Positions 35,828-44,794 of a stretch of DNA of 64,000 nt are shown piece by piece. This DNA comes from Rheinheimera sp. 1928-s (GTDB lineage: Bacteria; Pseudomonadota; Gammaproteobacteria; Enterobacterales; Alteromonadaceae). The notes beneath the pieces were generated by a model, which ran no database searches, was not told where the DNA came from, and was given only the letters and a program-made list of their open reading frames with translations. The stretch covers positions 526,591 to 590,590 of the forward strand of contig NZ_JARIXP010000001.1 of assembly GCF_029269265.1 (NCBI RefSeq). Direction: 5' to 3'. Within the stretch, counting starts at the first letter, position 1. The number at the start of each line of letters is the position of its first letter. The position numbers and the translations under genes are program-made.

Positions 35828-37366
35828 ATGTCTTATCCTGTCGCTGTTGCTATCTCTTCTGTTCAGGCTGCACTGAATGACACCCAATGGGATGCACTGA
35901 TTATTGTTGCAGCCGGTTTTACTGCGGTGACTGAATTACAGTCTGAAATCGACGCTGCTGCAGCGATCGACAGTCGAATTGGTAAAGAAACTGTACTGTT
36001 ACTGTCAGGAAAAGCGCCGGGCCAACGTCTGGTGCTTTCGCCTACAGGCCCGCTGGACAGGGATTATGATGATGTCCGTAGCTTTTATGATGCAGCGAAG
36101 CAGGGGATTGCTCAGGCTAAAGCTGCAGGTGCTAAATCTCCTGCTTTATATGTGATAGCGCCAGACTCTGATGCTTATCAATATGCAGCTGAAGTGGCCT
36201 ATTTAGGTGCTTGTCAGGCCTTATGGCAGCCTTTAGAGGGCCGTGAAGCCCGTGGTGAAGCAGTGCTTGAACCTGTTATCCAGATTGGTGTGATTGGAGT
36301 ATCGGAACAGCAAGCCAGTTATATGAGTGCTGTGGAAGCCGGGAAGCGTGTCGCCCGTGACTTATGTGGTACTGAGCCTGAACGTATGGCTCCGCGTCGT
36401 TTTGCCGATTATTGTGTGGAAGCTTTTGCGGGTACTGATGTTCAGGTTTCGGTAGAAACCAAAGTCGACGTGTTGCAAAAAGACTATCCATTGCTGATGG
36501 CCGTAGCCCGTTGCTCTTTGCAGGTGGACCGCCATAAACCAGCAGTGATCCGGTTGGAATATCAGGGCGAAGGCGAAATCGAACAAACCCTGTTATTTGC
36601 CGGCAAAGGTCTGGTGTATGACACTGGTGGTGCCGACTTAAAAATCGGCGGCGGCATGGCAGGTATGAGCCGTGACAAAGGTGGTGCTGCTGCTGTGGCT
36701 GGTTTTCTGAAAACTGTAGCTTTGCTGAAGCCTAAAGGGTTAAAAATTATTGCTGAAATTGGCGCTGTACGTAACAGCATAGGTGCAGATGCTTTTGTGC
36801 CGGATGAAATTATTACCAGCCATGCTGGTATGCGGGTACGTATCGGTAATACGGACGCTGAAGGCCGTCTGGTACTGGCCGACTTACTATCGCATTTACG
36901 TGAAGACGCCAAAACTGCGGTCAATCCGACCTTGTATTCGATTGCGACTTTAACAGGCCATGCTGCACGTGCTGTTGGCCCTTATACTGCTTTGGTGGAA
37001 AACGGTGCCGCCCGTCGTATAGCTTTGTCCGCCGATTTAGCGATGATTGGTGATTTATGGGCAGACCCAAGCGAAATATCCCGCAGTCGTCGTGAAGACT
37101 TCAGCTTTATCAAAGGCCGCACTTCTGCCGATGATTTATTAAGCTGCAATAATGCTGCTTCTTCGGTAACTCCTCGTGGCCACCAGTTCCCAATGGCGTT
37201 TTTAGTGGCTGCTGCTGGTTTGGATCAACATGGATTAAATGCAGAACATCCACTGCCTTATTGTCATATTGATATAGCGGGCAGTGGTGTGGACGGCGGC
37301 GACTGGCAACATGGTAAACCATCAGCCGCACCAGTGGCTGCTTTGGCCGCTTACTACTGCCTCTAA
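35828..37366 (+). CDS. M17-family leucyl aminopeptidase (divergent PepA type)
   Basis: A second M17 aminopeptidase, 512 residues. The metal and catalytic block is intact: FAGKGLVYDTGGADLKIGG, MSRDKGGAAAVAGFL, and GNTDAEGRLVLADLL. It differs from the pepB product at 5365 over most of its length, and the N-terminal domain (about 1-190) is unlike E. coli PepA. Cytosolic peptide turnover is likely. The ATG is preceded by CTGAGG at a ten-base spacing. A terminator follows at 37393-37418. Confidence 0.88.
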   Translation: MSYPVAVAISSVQAALNDTQWDALIIVAAGFTAVTELQSEIDAAAAIDSRIGKETVLLLSGKAPGQRLVLSPTGPLDRDYDDVRSFYDAAKQGIAQAKAAGAKSPALYVIAPDSDAYQYAAEVAYLGACQALWQPLEGREARGEAVLEPVIQIGVIGVSEQQASYMSAVEAGKRVARDLCGTEPERMAPRRFADYCVEAFAGTDVQVSVETKVDVLQKDYPLLMAVARCSLQVDRHKPAVIRLEYQGEGEIEQTLLFAGKGLVYDTGGADLKIGGGMAGMSRDKGGAAAVAGFLKTVALLKPKGLKIIAEIGAVRNSIGADAFVPDEIITSHAGMRVRIGNTDAEGRLVLADLLSHLREDAKTAVNPTLYSIATLTGHAARAVGPYTALVENGAARRIALSADLAMIGDLWADPSEISRSRREDFSFIKGRTSADDLLSCNNAASSVTPRGHQFPMAFLVAAAGLDQHGLNAEHPLPYCHIDIAGSGVDGGDWQHGKPSAAPVAALAAYYCL

Positions 37367-37392
37367 ACTAAAATTTGCTTGGCTGTTTAAAG

Positions 37393-37418
37393 ACCCGGGG
37401 CTATGCTTCGGGTTTTTG
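37393..37418 (+). terminator. terminator after the M17 peptidase
   Basis: ACCCGGGGC (37393-37401) pairs with GCTTCGGGT (37405-37413), with two G-T pairs, around TAT. A T-run follows. Confidence 0.8.
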
Positions 37419-37480
37419 CTTTATAGATCATGGCACATAGGCAAGTGACAGATTGGCTTTTCACAAATGGATAATTCTTT

Positions 37481-38776
37481 ATGAATTTTATAGATCGTTA
37501 TTTTGAGCTGACGGCGCGCCAGACCAGTATCAAACAAGAGCTGATCGCAGGTTTAACCACTTTTATGGCGATGAGTTATATCCTGTTTGTGAACCCCAGT
37601 ATGCTGGCGCAAACCGGCATGGATCACGGCGCTGTTTTTGTTGCCACTTGTCTGGCTGCAGCTTTTGGTTCTATTGCTATGGGCATGCTGGCGAATCTGC
37701 CTGTGGCTTTGGCTCCGGGTATGGGGCTGAATGCTTTTTTTACTTATGTGATAGTGCTGGAACAAGGTCATAGCTGGCAGACGGCTTTAGCTGCAGTATT
37801 TTGTTCAGGTGTTTTGTTTTTATTGCTAAGCATTTTTAGAATTCGCGAGTGGATTATTCAAAGTATCCCTTTTGCGTTAAAGATGGGTATAGCTGCTGGT
37901 ATAGGTATGTTTCTGGCGCTGATTGCATTAAAAACGGCCACTATTATAGTGGCTAGTCCTGCCACTTTGGTGACTCTGGGGGACTTACATGACCCTAAAG
38001 TGCTGCTGGCCATCGCAGGTTTTTTCCTGATTTTTGCACTGGCGCATCGTAAGCAACATGCTGCTGTGTTTATCAGTATTTTAGTGATCACTGCTATAGG
38101 TTGGTGGCGGGGCGATACAGAATTTAATGGCATAGTGGCTATACCCCCTTCTTTAGCTCCTACTTTTTTGCAGCTGGATTTCGCCTCGGTGCTGCAATTG
38201 GCCATGATTCCGGTCATTTTAAGTTTGTTGTTTTTAGACCTATTTGACACCTCAGGCACTTTGGTGGCGGTCAGTCAAAGAGCGGGTTTAATGAAACCCA
38301 ACGGTGATATCCCCCGTTTAAAAGATGCTTTATTGGCCGATAGTTCTGCCACTATAGCAGGCTCTTTATTGGGTACCTCCACTACCACCAGTTATGTGGA
38401 AAGCACCGCGGGTGTCAGTGCAGGAGGGCGTACTGGGTTAACTGCAATAGTGGTTGGGCTGGCCTTTTTAGCTGCACTTTGGTTATCTCCGCTGGCGGCT
38501 ATGGTGCCAGCTTATGCCACGGCAGGGGCACTACTTTATGTTGCCACTCTAATGCTGAGCAGTTTGCAGCATGTAGAGTGGAATGATCTGATCGAATCTG
38601 TGCCAGTGGTCGTAATCCTGATAATGATGCCGCTGACGTTTTCTATTGCCGATGGTATAGGCATGGGCTTTATTACCTATGCGGTTCTGTGTTTGGTCAC
38701 AGGACGTTTATCGAAAACGACCTTGAGCGTCTGGGTGTTAACCGCAGTTTTTGCTGCGAAATTTTTCTTTGCATAA
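37481..38776 (+). CDS. NCS2/AzgA-type purine permease
   Basis: Inner-membrane uptake system for adenine, guanine or hypoxanthine. The 431-residue protein has about 12 membrane segments and AzgA-group motifs: ELIAGLTTFMAMSYILFVNP, NLPVALAPGMGLNAFFTY, LFDTSGTLVAVSQRAGLM and STTTSYVESTAGVSAGGRTG. The precise purine cannot be told from sequence. The leader shows no purine riboswitch. The following hydrolase gene starts only nine bases after its stop, so they may be co-transcribed. Confidence 0.92.
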   Translation: MNFIDRYFELTARQTSIKQELIAGLTTFMAMSYILFVNPSMLAQTGMDHGAVFVATCLAAAFGSIAMGMLANLPVALAPGMGLNAFFTYVIVLEQGHSWQTALAAVFCSGVLFLLLSIFRIREWIIQSIPFALKMGIAAGIGMFLALIALKTATIIVASPATLVTLGDLHDPKVLLAIAGFFLIFALAHRKQHAAVFISILVITAIGWWRGDTEFNGIVAIPPSLAPTFLQLDFASVLQLAMIPVILSLLFLDLFDTSGTLVAVSQRAGLMKPNGDIPRLKDALLADSSATIAGSLLGTSTTTSYVESTAGVSAGGRTGLTAIVVGLAFLAALWLSPLAAMVPAYATAGALLYVATLMLSSLQHVEWNDLIESVPVVVILIMMPLTFSIADGIGMGFITYAVLCLVTGRLSKTTLSVWVLTAVFAAKFFFA

Positions 38777-38784
38777 GGAAGGGT

Positions 38785-39621
38785 ATGAAAAAAGTAACGG
38801 TTTTACTGGCATTGATGTTATCCGCTGCTGTCACTGCTCAGGATAAAGTACAGGTCACAAGCACTGAATTAGCACCGCATATATATATGATTAAAGGGGC
38901 TGGCGGTAATATTGCTGCTGTTGTAGGGCCACAAGGTGCGCTGGTGGTGGATTCACAGTACGAGCATATGGCAGCTCAAATCAAGGCTGAGCTTGAAAGC
39001 AAACAAGCCGGGGTGCAGATCAAGACTCTTATCAATACCCATTTTCATGGTGATCATGTCAATGGCAATGCGGCTTTAGCTTCTGGTGCTGAGATTATTG
39101 CACATACCAATGTATTAACCCGGTTAAAAGCGGACAGCAAATTCCCGGTGGCAGGTTTGCCTACAGAGACTTTTATCGGTGAAAAACAATTAAGCCTCAA
39201 TGGCGTGAATTTAGAGCTGGTAACTATGCCTGTTAGTCACACCGATGGTGATTTGGTCGTCTGGTTTAAAGAGGCCAATGTGTTGCATTTGGGCGATTTG
39301 TTTTTTGCTGACCGTTTTCCTTTTATTGATCTGAATAGCGGTGGTTCAGTTGCGGGCTATATTAGCAACGTCAAACTGTTGCTCAGTCAGATTGATGACA
39401 AAACCAAGCTGATACCAGGCCATGGTGATTTGATGGATAAGGCTGGCTTACAGCGCTTTTTAGCCATGATGGAACAGACGCTGGCTGAAGTGAATGCGTT
39501 AAAAGCTGAAGGAAAAACCGAAGATCAAATAGTGGCACAAGGGTTATCAGCACAATGGAAAAACTGGAGCTGGAACTTTATTACTGAAGAGCGTTGGATC
39601 CGTACGCTATTTAAAGCTTAG
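38785..39621 (+). CDS. periplasmic metallo-beta-lactamase-fold hydrolase
   Basis: A 278-residue exported MBL-fold enzyme. ATG 38785 (MKKVTVLLALMLSAAVTA) begins a signal peptide cut near residue 18, and AAGGAAGG lies directly upstream. The zinc ligands are H86, H88, D90 and H91 in NTHFHGDHVNG, with further metal-site residues in VSHTDGDLVVW and LHLGDLFF. The overall layout (one domain, lactonase-like) does not support a beta-lactamase call. The substrate is unknown. Confidence 0.85.
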   Translation: MKKVTVLLALMLSAAVTAQDKVQVTSTELAPHIYMIKGAGGNIAAVVGPQGALVVDSQYEHMAAQIKAELESKQAGVQIKTLINTHFHGDHVNGNAALASGAEIIAHTNVLTRLKADSKFPVAGLPTETFIGEKQLSLNGVNLELVTMPVSHTDGDLVVWFKEANVLHLGDLFFADRFPFIDLNSGGSVAGYISNVKLLLSQIDDKTKLIPGHGDLMDKAGLQRFLAMMEQTLAEVNALKAEGKTEDQIVAQGLSAQWKNWSWNFITEERWIRTLFKA

Positions 39622-39696
39622 TCTTGTAGTTCGTTAGCGCTCTGGTTATGCTTTGCCACATCATTGAGCGCTTTTAGGGCATAAACCAGGATCTTC

Positions 39697-42366
39697 ATGA
39701 GGTTACGTGAAACTTTAGTAGTCTACATGCTGCCGATCCTGGTCTTGCCTTCATTAATTCTGGGTTATTTGTCTTATCACTTCAGTGCTCGCTATTACGA
39801 GCAGCAGCTTTTTCTACAGATTAAAAATGAGCTGGTGCAAAGGCAACAGGATATAAGGCTGAAGTTATCCTCCTATCAGCAAAGCTTACAGATTTTATCT
39901 GCTCAGCATCTTGTTGCACGTTTTATCTCAGGCGAACTGCAGCCAGCTTCAGAGTTGGTGCATGAGTTTGAGCGTTACCTCAGAACCGATCCGGAAATTA
40001 GCTCTGTTAAGTTTATTCGCTTAAATGGCGACTATCAGTTGACCATCCCTTTACAGAAAAAGACAGTAGAGACCAGCAGGTTCAGGAAGCAGTATTTTTC
40101 TGCCTTGCAGTCTATGCTGGATGACAATGGCTTTTTTCTGTCCAGTGAGCAAGGCTCCAGTCAGGTTAATTTGTATGTTGCTCAAAAGCTCTACTTATCG
40201 GGGCAGTCGCCCGGTGATATCAAACGTTTGTGGGGATACGTGGTTCTGGTGATAAAGCCTGAACTTTTCCGGACTGCTATCACTGAGTTAGCTGGTGAGT
40301 TTAGGGCTCCTCTGGTTGTGAGTCAGGCCGCTACAATAGCTTTCTCCGAAAATACTTTACTGATGGGCAGTGCATTTTCTCCGGTTCATTTCACTGAAAT
40401 TCAGGCCAGTGTTGACCAACATCAGTTTGTGCCAACCTTGTTACTTGGCCAGTCTATGCTGGTGACTGGAGTGTCTCTGGCCGGACCTTATCAGCTAGTG
40501 ATGGGGATCCAACCTGCATTGTTAGCCAGAAGTATGGAGTATAAGCCTTCATTAATTGCTTTGTTTTGTGTGCTGTTTTGTATAGGTTTGCCGGTATTGA
40601 TTTACAGGGTGCTGGCCCGTTTTGTGTTGACGCCAATACGAGAACTCACTGCTGCTAAAACTGCGGTAGGGCGAGGGGATTTATCTACAGTACTGACCGT
40701 CAAAAAGCAGGACGAATTAGGTGATATGTTTGCTGCGTTTAATGTGATGGTGCGACAGCTGCGAGTGTACCGTGAACGTGAGCGGGCTTATCAGCTGCAG
40801 TTAGAAGACAAAGTCGCGGCCAGAACTCAGGATTTAGCCAATGCGAATCAGCAACTGGAAGATGCTAATCAGCAATTGATCCTGGCTCGCGAAGTGGCAG
40901 AACAAGCCAACCGATTAAAAAGCGTATTTTTGGCCAATATGAGCCATGAAATTCGCACACCTTTGACCGCTATTATTGGTTTTAGTGAGCAGGCCATTCA
41001 TGAAAATGATCCTCACCGCCAACTGGATTACCTGAGTCGGGTGCTGCGTAGCGGTGATCATTTGCTGGCATTGATTAACGATATTCTCGACTTGTCTAAA
41101 ATCGAAGCCGACAAGTTAGAGTTGCTGACCGAGCAGGTCAATCTGTTAGCCATAGTGGATGATATTTATCAGCTGACTAAACAACAGGCCGAACAAAAAG
41201 GTCTGCAATGTCTGCTGGAATTAAGCTATCCCTTGCCTCAGTTTATCTACACCGACACCTTAAGATTCCGCCAGGTACTGCTGAACCTGAGTTCTAATGC
41301 AGTGAAGTTTACTCAAAAGGGCAAGGTGGTGATTAGTATTTCCTACCAAACCCCGGAAGAAGTGCTGCGGATCAAAATTAAAGACACAGGCATTGGCATT
41401 ACCGATCAAGAATTAAGTAAGTTGTTTCAGCCTTTTGTGCAAGCCGATGCCGCTGTCACCCGTAATTTTGGTGGTTCAGGGCTTGGCCTTTGTATTTCAA
41501 AAAAACTGATGGAGCAGATGAAAGGCGACATTCAGGTAGAGAGTGTCAAAGGTATTGGCAGTTGTTTTGAGATTGTGATGGCTTGTGAGCATCAACATAT
41601 TAGTCTGGTGCACAGTTATCAGCGCACTGCTGCGGAAACCCCGGAAGTCGAAGCGCCGACAGACTACCACAAGCTCAAATTGCTGGTGGCCGAAGACAAT
41701 CCTGACAATCAGCTACTTATTCAGGTGTTGTTGCAGAAGTTGGGTATTCAGGCTGTAATTGTGGAAAATGGCCATAAAGCCGTTGAGCGGGTGCTGCTTG
41801 AAAGTTTTGATCTGGTCTTGATGGATATGCAGATGCCGGAAATGGGTGGGGAAGAAGCCACAGCCTTGATACGCCATGCCGGCATGGACTTACCTATAGT
41901 GGCTCTGACTGCCAACGTGATGAGTGAAGATCAAAGCCGTTATCTCAAAGCTGGCTGCCAGGCCGTTTTATCTAAACCTATAGTGCAAAAAGAGTTCTTA
42001 GCTGTGATACAAAAGTTTTGTCAGGCAGGCACCATGCTGGATGAACAGCTAGAGGCACAACTGGCATCTGATCCTGTCATTATTCAGCTGAAAAAAGACT
42101 TTAAGCTGGCGCTGCCGGCCATGCTGAGCGACTTTCAGCTTTGGTTGTCTTCAGCCAACTGGAGTCGTATGCAATACGAAGCTCATAGTGTCAAAGGCAG
42201 TGCCGGCAGTATGGGCTATCCGAAGTTAACTGAATTGATGTCAAAACTTGAACTGGCAGCGCAAAGTGCCAATTTCGAGCAGGTGAACCAGCTTATGGCT
42301 GAATTTGCGGCTTTGGTGTCAGCAGATCAAGAGACAGAACAGGAGGTGAGTAGTGAGTCATCATGA
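39697..42366 (+). CDS. hybrid sensor histidine kinase with receiver and HPt domains
   Basis: An 889-residue phosphorelay protein. It has two membrane helices (about 9-28 and 286-310) around a 255-residue periplasmic sensor, then a HAMP linker (FVLTPIRELTAAKTAVGRG), a coiled coil, HisKA with the phospho-accepting H417 (FLANMSHEIRTPLTAIIGF), an ATPase domain (GIGITDQELSKLFQPF, GGSGLGLCISKKL), a receiver with D710 (LVLMDMQMPEMGG) and an HPt domain with H830 (HSVKGSAG). A partner regulator is not adjacent. The HIT gene overlaps its end by 14 bases. Confidence 0.93.
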   Translation: MRLRETLVVYMLPILVLPSLILGYLSYHFSARYYEQQLFLQIKNELVQRQQDIRLKLSSYQQSLQILSAQHLVARFISGELQPASELVHEFERYLRTDPEISSVKFIRLNGDYQLTIPLQKKTVETSRFRKQYFSALQSMLDDNGFFLSSEQGSSQVNLYVAQKLYLSGQSPGDIKRLWGYVVLVIKPELFRTAITELAGEFRAPLVVSQAATIAFSENTLLMGSAFSPVHFTEIQASVDQHQFVPTLLLGQSMLVTGVSLAGPYQLVMGIQPALLARSMEYKPSLIALFCVLFCIGLPVLIYRVLARFVLTPIRELTAAKTAVGRGDLSTVLTVKKQDELGDMFAAFNVMVRQLRVYRERERAYQLQLEDKVAARTQDLANANQQLEDANQQLILAREVAEQANRLKSVFLANMSHEIRTPLTAIIGFSEQAIHENDPHRQLDYLSRVLRSGDHLLALINDILDLSKIEADKLELLTEQVNLLAIVDDIYQLTKQQAEQKGLQCLLELSYPLPQFIYTDTLRFRQVLLNLSSNAVKFTQKGKVVISISYQTPEEVLRIKIKDTGIGITDQELSKLFQPFVQADAAVTRNFGGSGLGLCISKKLMEQMKGDIQVESVKGIGSCFEIVMACEHQHISLVHSYQRTAAETPEVEAPTDYHKLKLLVAEDNPDNQLLIQVLLQKLGIQAVIVENGHKAVERVLLESFDLVLMDMQMPEMGGEEATALIRHAGMDLPIVALTANVMSEDQSRYLKAGCQAVLSKPIVQKEFLAVIQKFCQAGTMLDEQLEAQLASDPVIIQLKKDFKLALPAMLSDFQLWLSSANWSRMQYEAHSVKGSAGSMGYPKLTELMSKLELAAQSANFEQVNQLMAEFAALVSADQETEQEVSSESS

Positions 42367-42772
42367 GTTTAAGCTGGCGTCAGAGCTGGAACGCGATAGT
42401 ATCTGGTTAGCCGATTGGCCTTTGTGCCAGTTACGAGTGCAGAACGATGCCAATTACCCTTGGTTTGTTTTGATCCCAAGGCGTTTGGACATGGTTGAAA
42501 TTATTGATTTATCAGCAACTGAAAGACAACAGCTGTGGCATGAAAGTATGCATTTGTCGACATTTCTGAAAGTGGAGTTTCAAGCCAAAAAACTGAATGT
42601 GGCGGCGCTTGGCAATATGGTACCGCAGTTACATCTGCATCATATAGTGCGTTATGAAAATGACAGTGCATGGCCAGCTCCGGTTTGGGGTAAAGTGCCG
42701 GCCAGAGCTTATAGTGAAACCGCCTTGCAACAGTTAAAACAAAAGCTGGCGTTATTAACCTCACCCTCATGA
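42353..42772 (+). CDS. HIT-domain protein
   Basis: A 139-residue histidine-triad protein, a nucleotidyl hydrolase or transferase of the diadenosine-polyphosphate hydrolase kind. The catalytic histidine triad is QLHLHHIVRY near residue 95. The start is GTG 42353, with a near-ideal AGGAGG (42341-42346) six bases upstream. Overlap with the kinase gene suggests coupled translation. The substrate is not known. Confidence 0.88.
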   Translation: MSHHEFKLASELERDSIWLADWPLCQLRVQNDANYPWFVLIPRRLDMVEIIDLSATERQQLWHESMHLSTFLKVEFQAKKLNVAALGNMVPQLHLHHIVRYENDSAWPAPVWGKVPARAYSETALQQLKQKLALLTSPS

Positions 42773-42875
42773 CGGTTCCGGCCTAAACTAGTAGAATTAG
42801 CGCGTTGTTTGTGGTGTATCTGAGTGAGCATCAAGCCTTGATTGTCTGAAATTTATTGTTGTAAGGAACCTTGTT

Positions 42876-43715
42876 ATGTCGGCTGAAAATGCCTTATTGA
42901 CCATATTGGTTGAGAAGATCCGCACAGATATGCTGGTGCTGCCAACTTTACCTGAAATGGCTATTCGGGTCAGAAGAACTGCAGACGATCCAGACAGCAA
43001 CCTGCAAATGATGACGGATGTCATAGCACAGGATCCTGCTTTAGCTGCCCGTATGATCAAAGTGGCCAACAGTGCCTTTATGGGGCGCTCTATTAAAGTA
43101 AATTCGCTGAATCAGGCGATCACTCGTATAGGTTTAAGTCAGGTAAAAAATATCGCTACGGCTATGGCGATGGAGCAACTTTTTGTCTCTCAGCATGAAC
43201 AAATCAAAGAAAGGATGTCACAGGTCTGGCGCGATAGCGTGAATGTCACCAGCATAGCCCTGGCTTGCTTAAAGCTGTATCTGGCAGAGAACAAACACTG
43301 CAATTTAAATCTGGACGTGATGACACTGGCTGGTTTGATGCACTTGATTGGCGCTTTGCCTATTCTGACTGAGGCTGAACGTTATCAAACCGTGTTTGGC
43401 GATCCGCAATTTTTAGAAAATGCCATCAGCACTTTATCTGGTCAGATAGGGTCCAGCATTATGCGGGCCTGGGACTTTTCAGATACTTATGTGCAAATAG
43501 TATTGAACTGGAACAATTCGTCCTATCAGGCTGGTGAGGTCAGTTATATAGACTTTATCCGGCTTGGCGCTCTGGTGCAGAGCCCATTGGAAGGAACTGC
43601 CCGTTTGCAGGCATTTCAACCTTATATTGAGCGCAATATAGTACCGGATGCTAATTTTATGGATATCGCAGAAATTCGTCTGATTTCTCAGGAAGTAAAA
43701 GCATTATTTAGCTAA
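42876..43715 (+). CDS. HDOD-domain signalling protein
   Basis: A 279-residue protein made mostly of one HDOD domain (about 10-215), a relative of HD phosphohydrolases thought to have a regulatory role. Motifs are LPTLPEMAIRVRRTADDP, DVIAQDPALAARMIKVANS, and LNQAITRIGLSQVKNIA. The metal-binding HD pair is absent, as usual for the family. It may work with the flanking signalling genes; no partner can be assigned. Confidence 0.9.
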   Translation: MSAENALLTILVEKIRTDMLVLPTLPEMAIRVRRTADDPDSNLQMMTDVIAQDPALAARMIKVANSAFMGRSIKVNSLNQAITRIGLSQVKNIATAMAMEQLFVSQHEQIKERMSQVWRDSVNVTSIALACLKLYLAENKHCNLNLDVMTLAGLMHLIGALPILTEAERYQTVFGDPQFLENAISTLSGQIGSSIMRAWDFSDTYVQIVLNWNNSSYQAGEVSYIDFIRLGALVQSPLEGTARLQAFQPYIERNIVPDANFMDIAEIRLISQEVKALFS

Positions 43716-43769
43716 CTAAGTGGCGGCAAATGAAGCCCCGCAGCAATGCAGGGCTTCTCAGCGAGACCT

Positions 43770-44666
43770 TTACTGAGCGGCGATATTGGCTTTCAGTGGC
43801 AGCAAAGCGTGGCGCAGTGCGTCTGTCATCAGCAATAAATCTGCGTCTAAGCGACCAATCACATCATCCCACCCCATTTCTTCGTTGGAACCCGACAGCA
43901 AGTCGTGGAATTTCAGACGTTTAATACTGCCATCTTCACAGATCAAAAAGGTGACCTTTTCGTCTTGTTCTAAGGCCAGCTTAGTCACCAGTTTATCCTG
44001 TAAATGACTTTGTACTTCATCTGCACTCAACAAGTGGTTGATAAAGCGTACTTTAGCGCCTTCTTCATCCGGTGCTTTTAATTCAGCTTCGGCACCTAAC
44101 TGAAAACCTTCCGGTAATTCTTTGCCTTGCAACCAGAAATGCAGTTGCTGATTGAGCTGATGATTATCCAAAAGTGGCATCGCAGGTAAGGAACCAAAAG
44201 CTTTACGTAATAAAGCCAGTAGTTCCTCAGCTCTGCTGGCGCTGCTGGTATCGACCAGTAACCAGCCTTGCTGTTTGTCATACAAAGCGGTAGTCACGCT
44301 GGATTTGCTGAAAGCACGGGGTAACAGAGTTTGGATCAGTTCTTCTTTTAACGCCTGCTTTTCTTTGCGGCTTAAAGGACGGCCTTTTTCCTGCTCCATT
44401 GCATCAATTTTTGGTGCCAGCTCTTCATTGACCACTGAACCTGGCAGTACTTTTTCCTGACGTTTCACCGCAAATAACATCACGTCATTGGTCTGGTGGC
44501 AATATTGCTTCAGGCTTGGATGCAAAGGGCTGGTGAAGCCCATTTTAATGGCTTCCTGTGAGGTGCAAGGGGTAAATTTGAATGCAGCTAAGGCCTGCTC
44601 TAATTGATCCTGGTCGGTGTTTAGGTTTTCGGTGACTTGATACAAACGTAAATTTTTAAACCACAT
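43770..44666 (-). CDS. rdgC: recombination-associated protein RdgC
   Basis: DNA-binding protein that limits RecA activity and protects double-stranded DNA; it forms a ring dimer in relatives. The 298-residue protein starts MWFKNLRLYQVTENL and carries the conserved SPLHPSLKQYCHQTNDVMLF, EKKGRPLSRKEKQALKEEL-like segment and GWDDVIGRLDADLLLMTDAL near the end. Length matches the family (about 303). Convergent with the HDOD gene. Confidence 0.96.
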   Translation of the reverse strand: MWFKNLRLYQVTENLNTDQDQLEQALAAFKFTPCTSQEAIKMGFTSPLHPSLKQYCHQTNDVMLFAVKRQEKVLPGSVVNEELAPKIDAMEQEKGRPLSRKEKQALKEELIQTLLPRAFSKSSVTTALYDKQQGWLLVDTSSASRAEELLALLRKAFGSLPAMPLLDNHQLNQQLHFWLQGKELPEGFQLGAEAELKAPDEEGAKVRFINHLLSADEVQSHLQDKLVTKLALEQDEKVTFLICEDGSIKRLKFHDLLSGSNEEMGWDDVIGRLDADLLLMTDALRHALLPLKANIAAQ

Positions 44667-44794
44667 AATTTGACTACTCTAGCTTGAAGAATTGCGGCTT
44701 AGTATACAGAGTTCAACTGCAGGATTTTGACTTTTTCCGCTGAAAATAATAAAGCCCGGTGCTTTAGACCGGGCTCTTTAATGATGGATCAGCG

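Noticed and set aside
35694-35876. 60-residue hydrophobic frame after nqrM
   Set aside because: It begins in the nqrM terminator and overlaps the start of the M17 peptidase in another frame; no family resemblance.
37366-37480. Purine riboswitch before the purine permease
   Set aside because: Only a terminator hairpin for the preceding gene is visible; no three-helix purine aptamer could be traced.
38785-39621. Beta-lactamase resistance gene
   Set aside because: The fold motifs match the broad MBL superfamily; nothing specific for beta-lactamases is seen.
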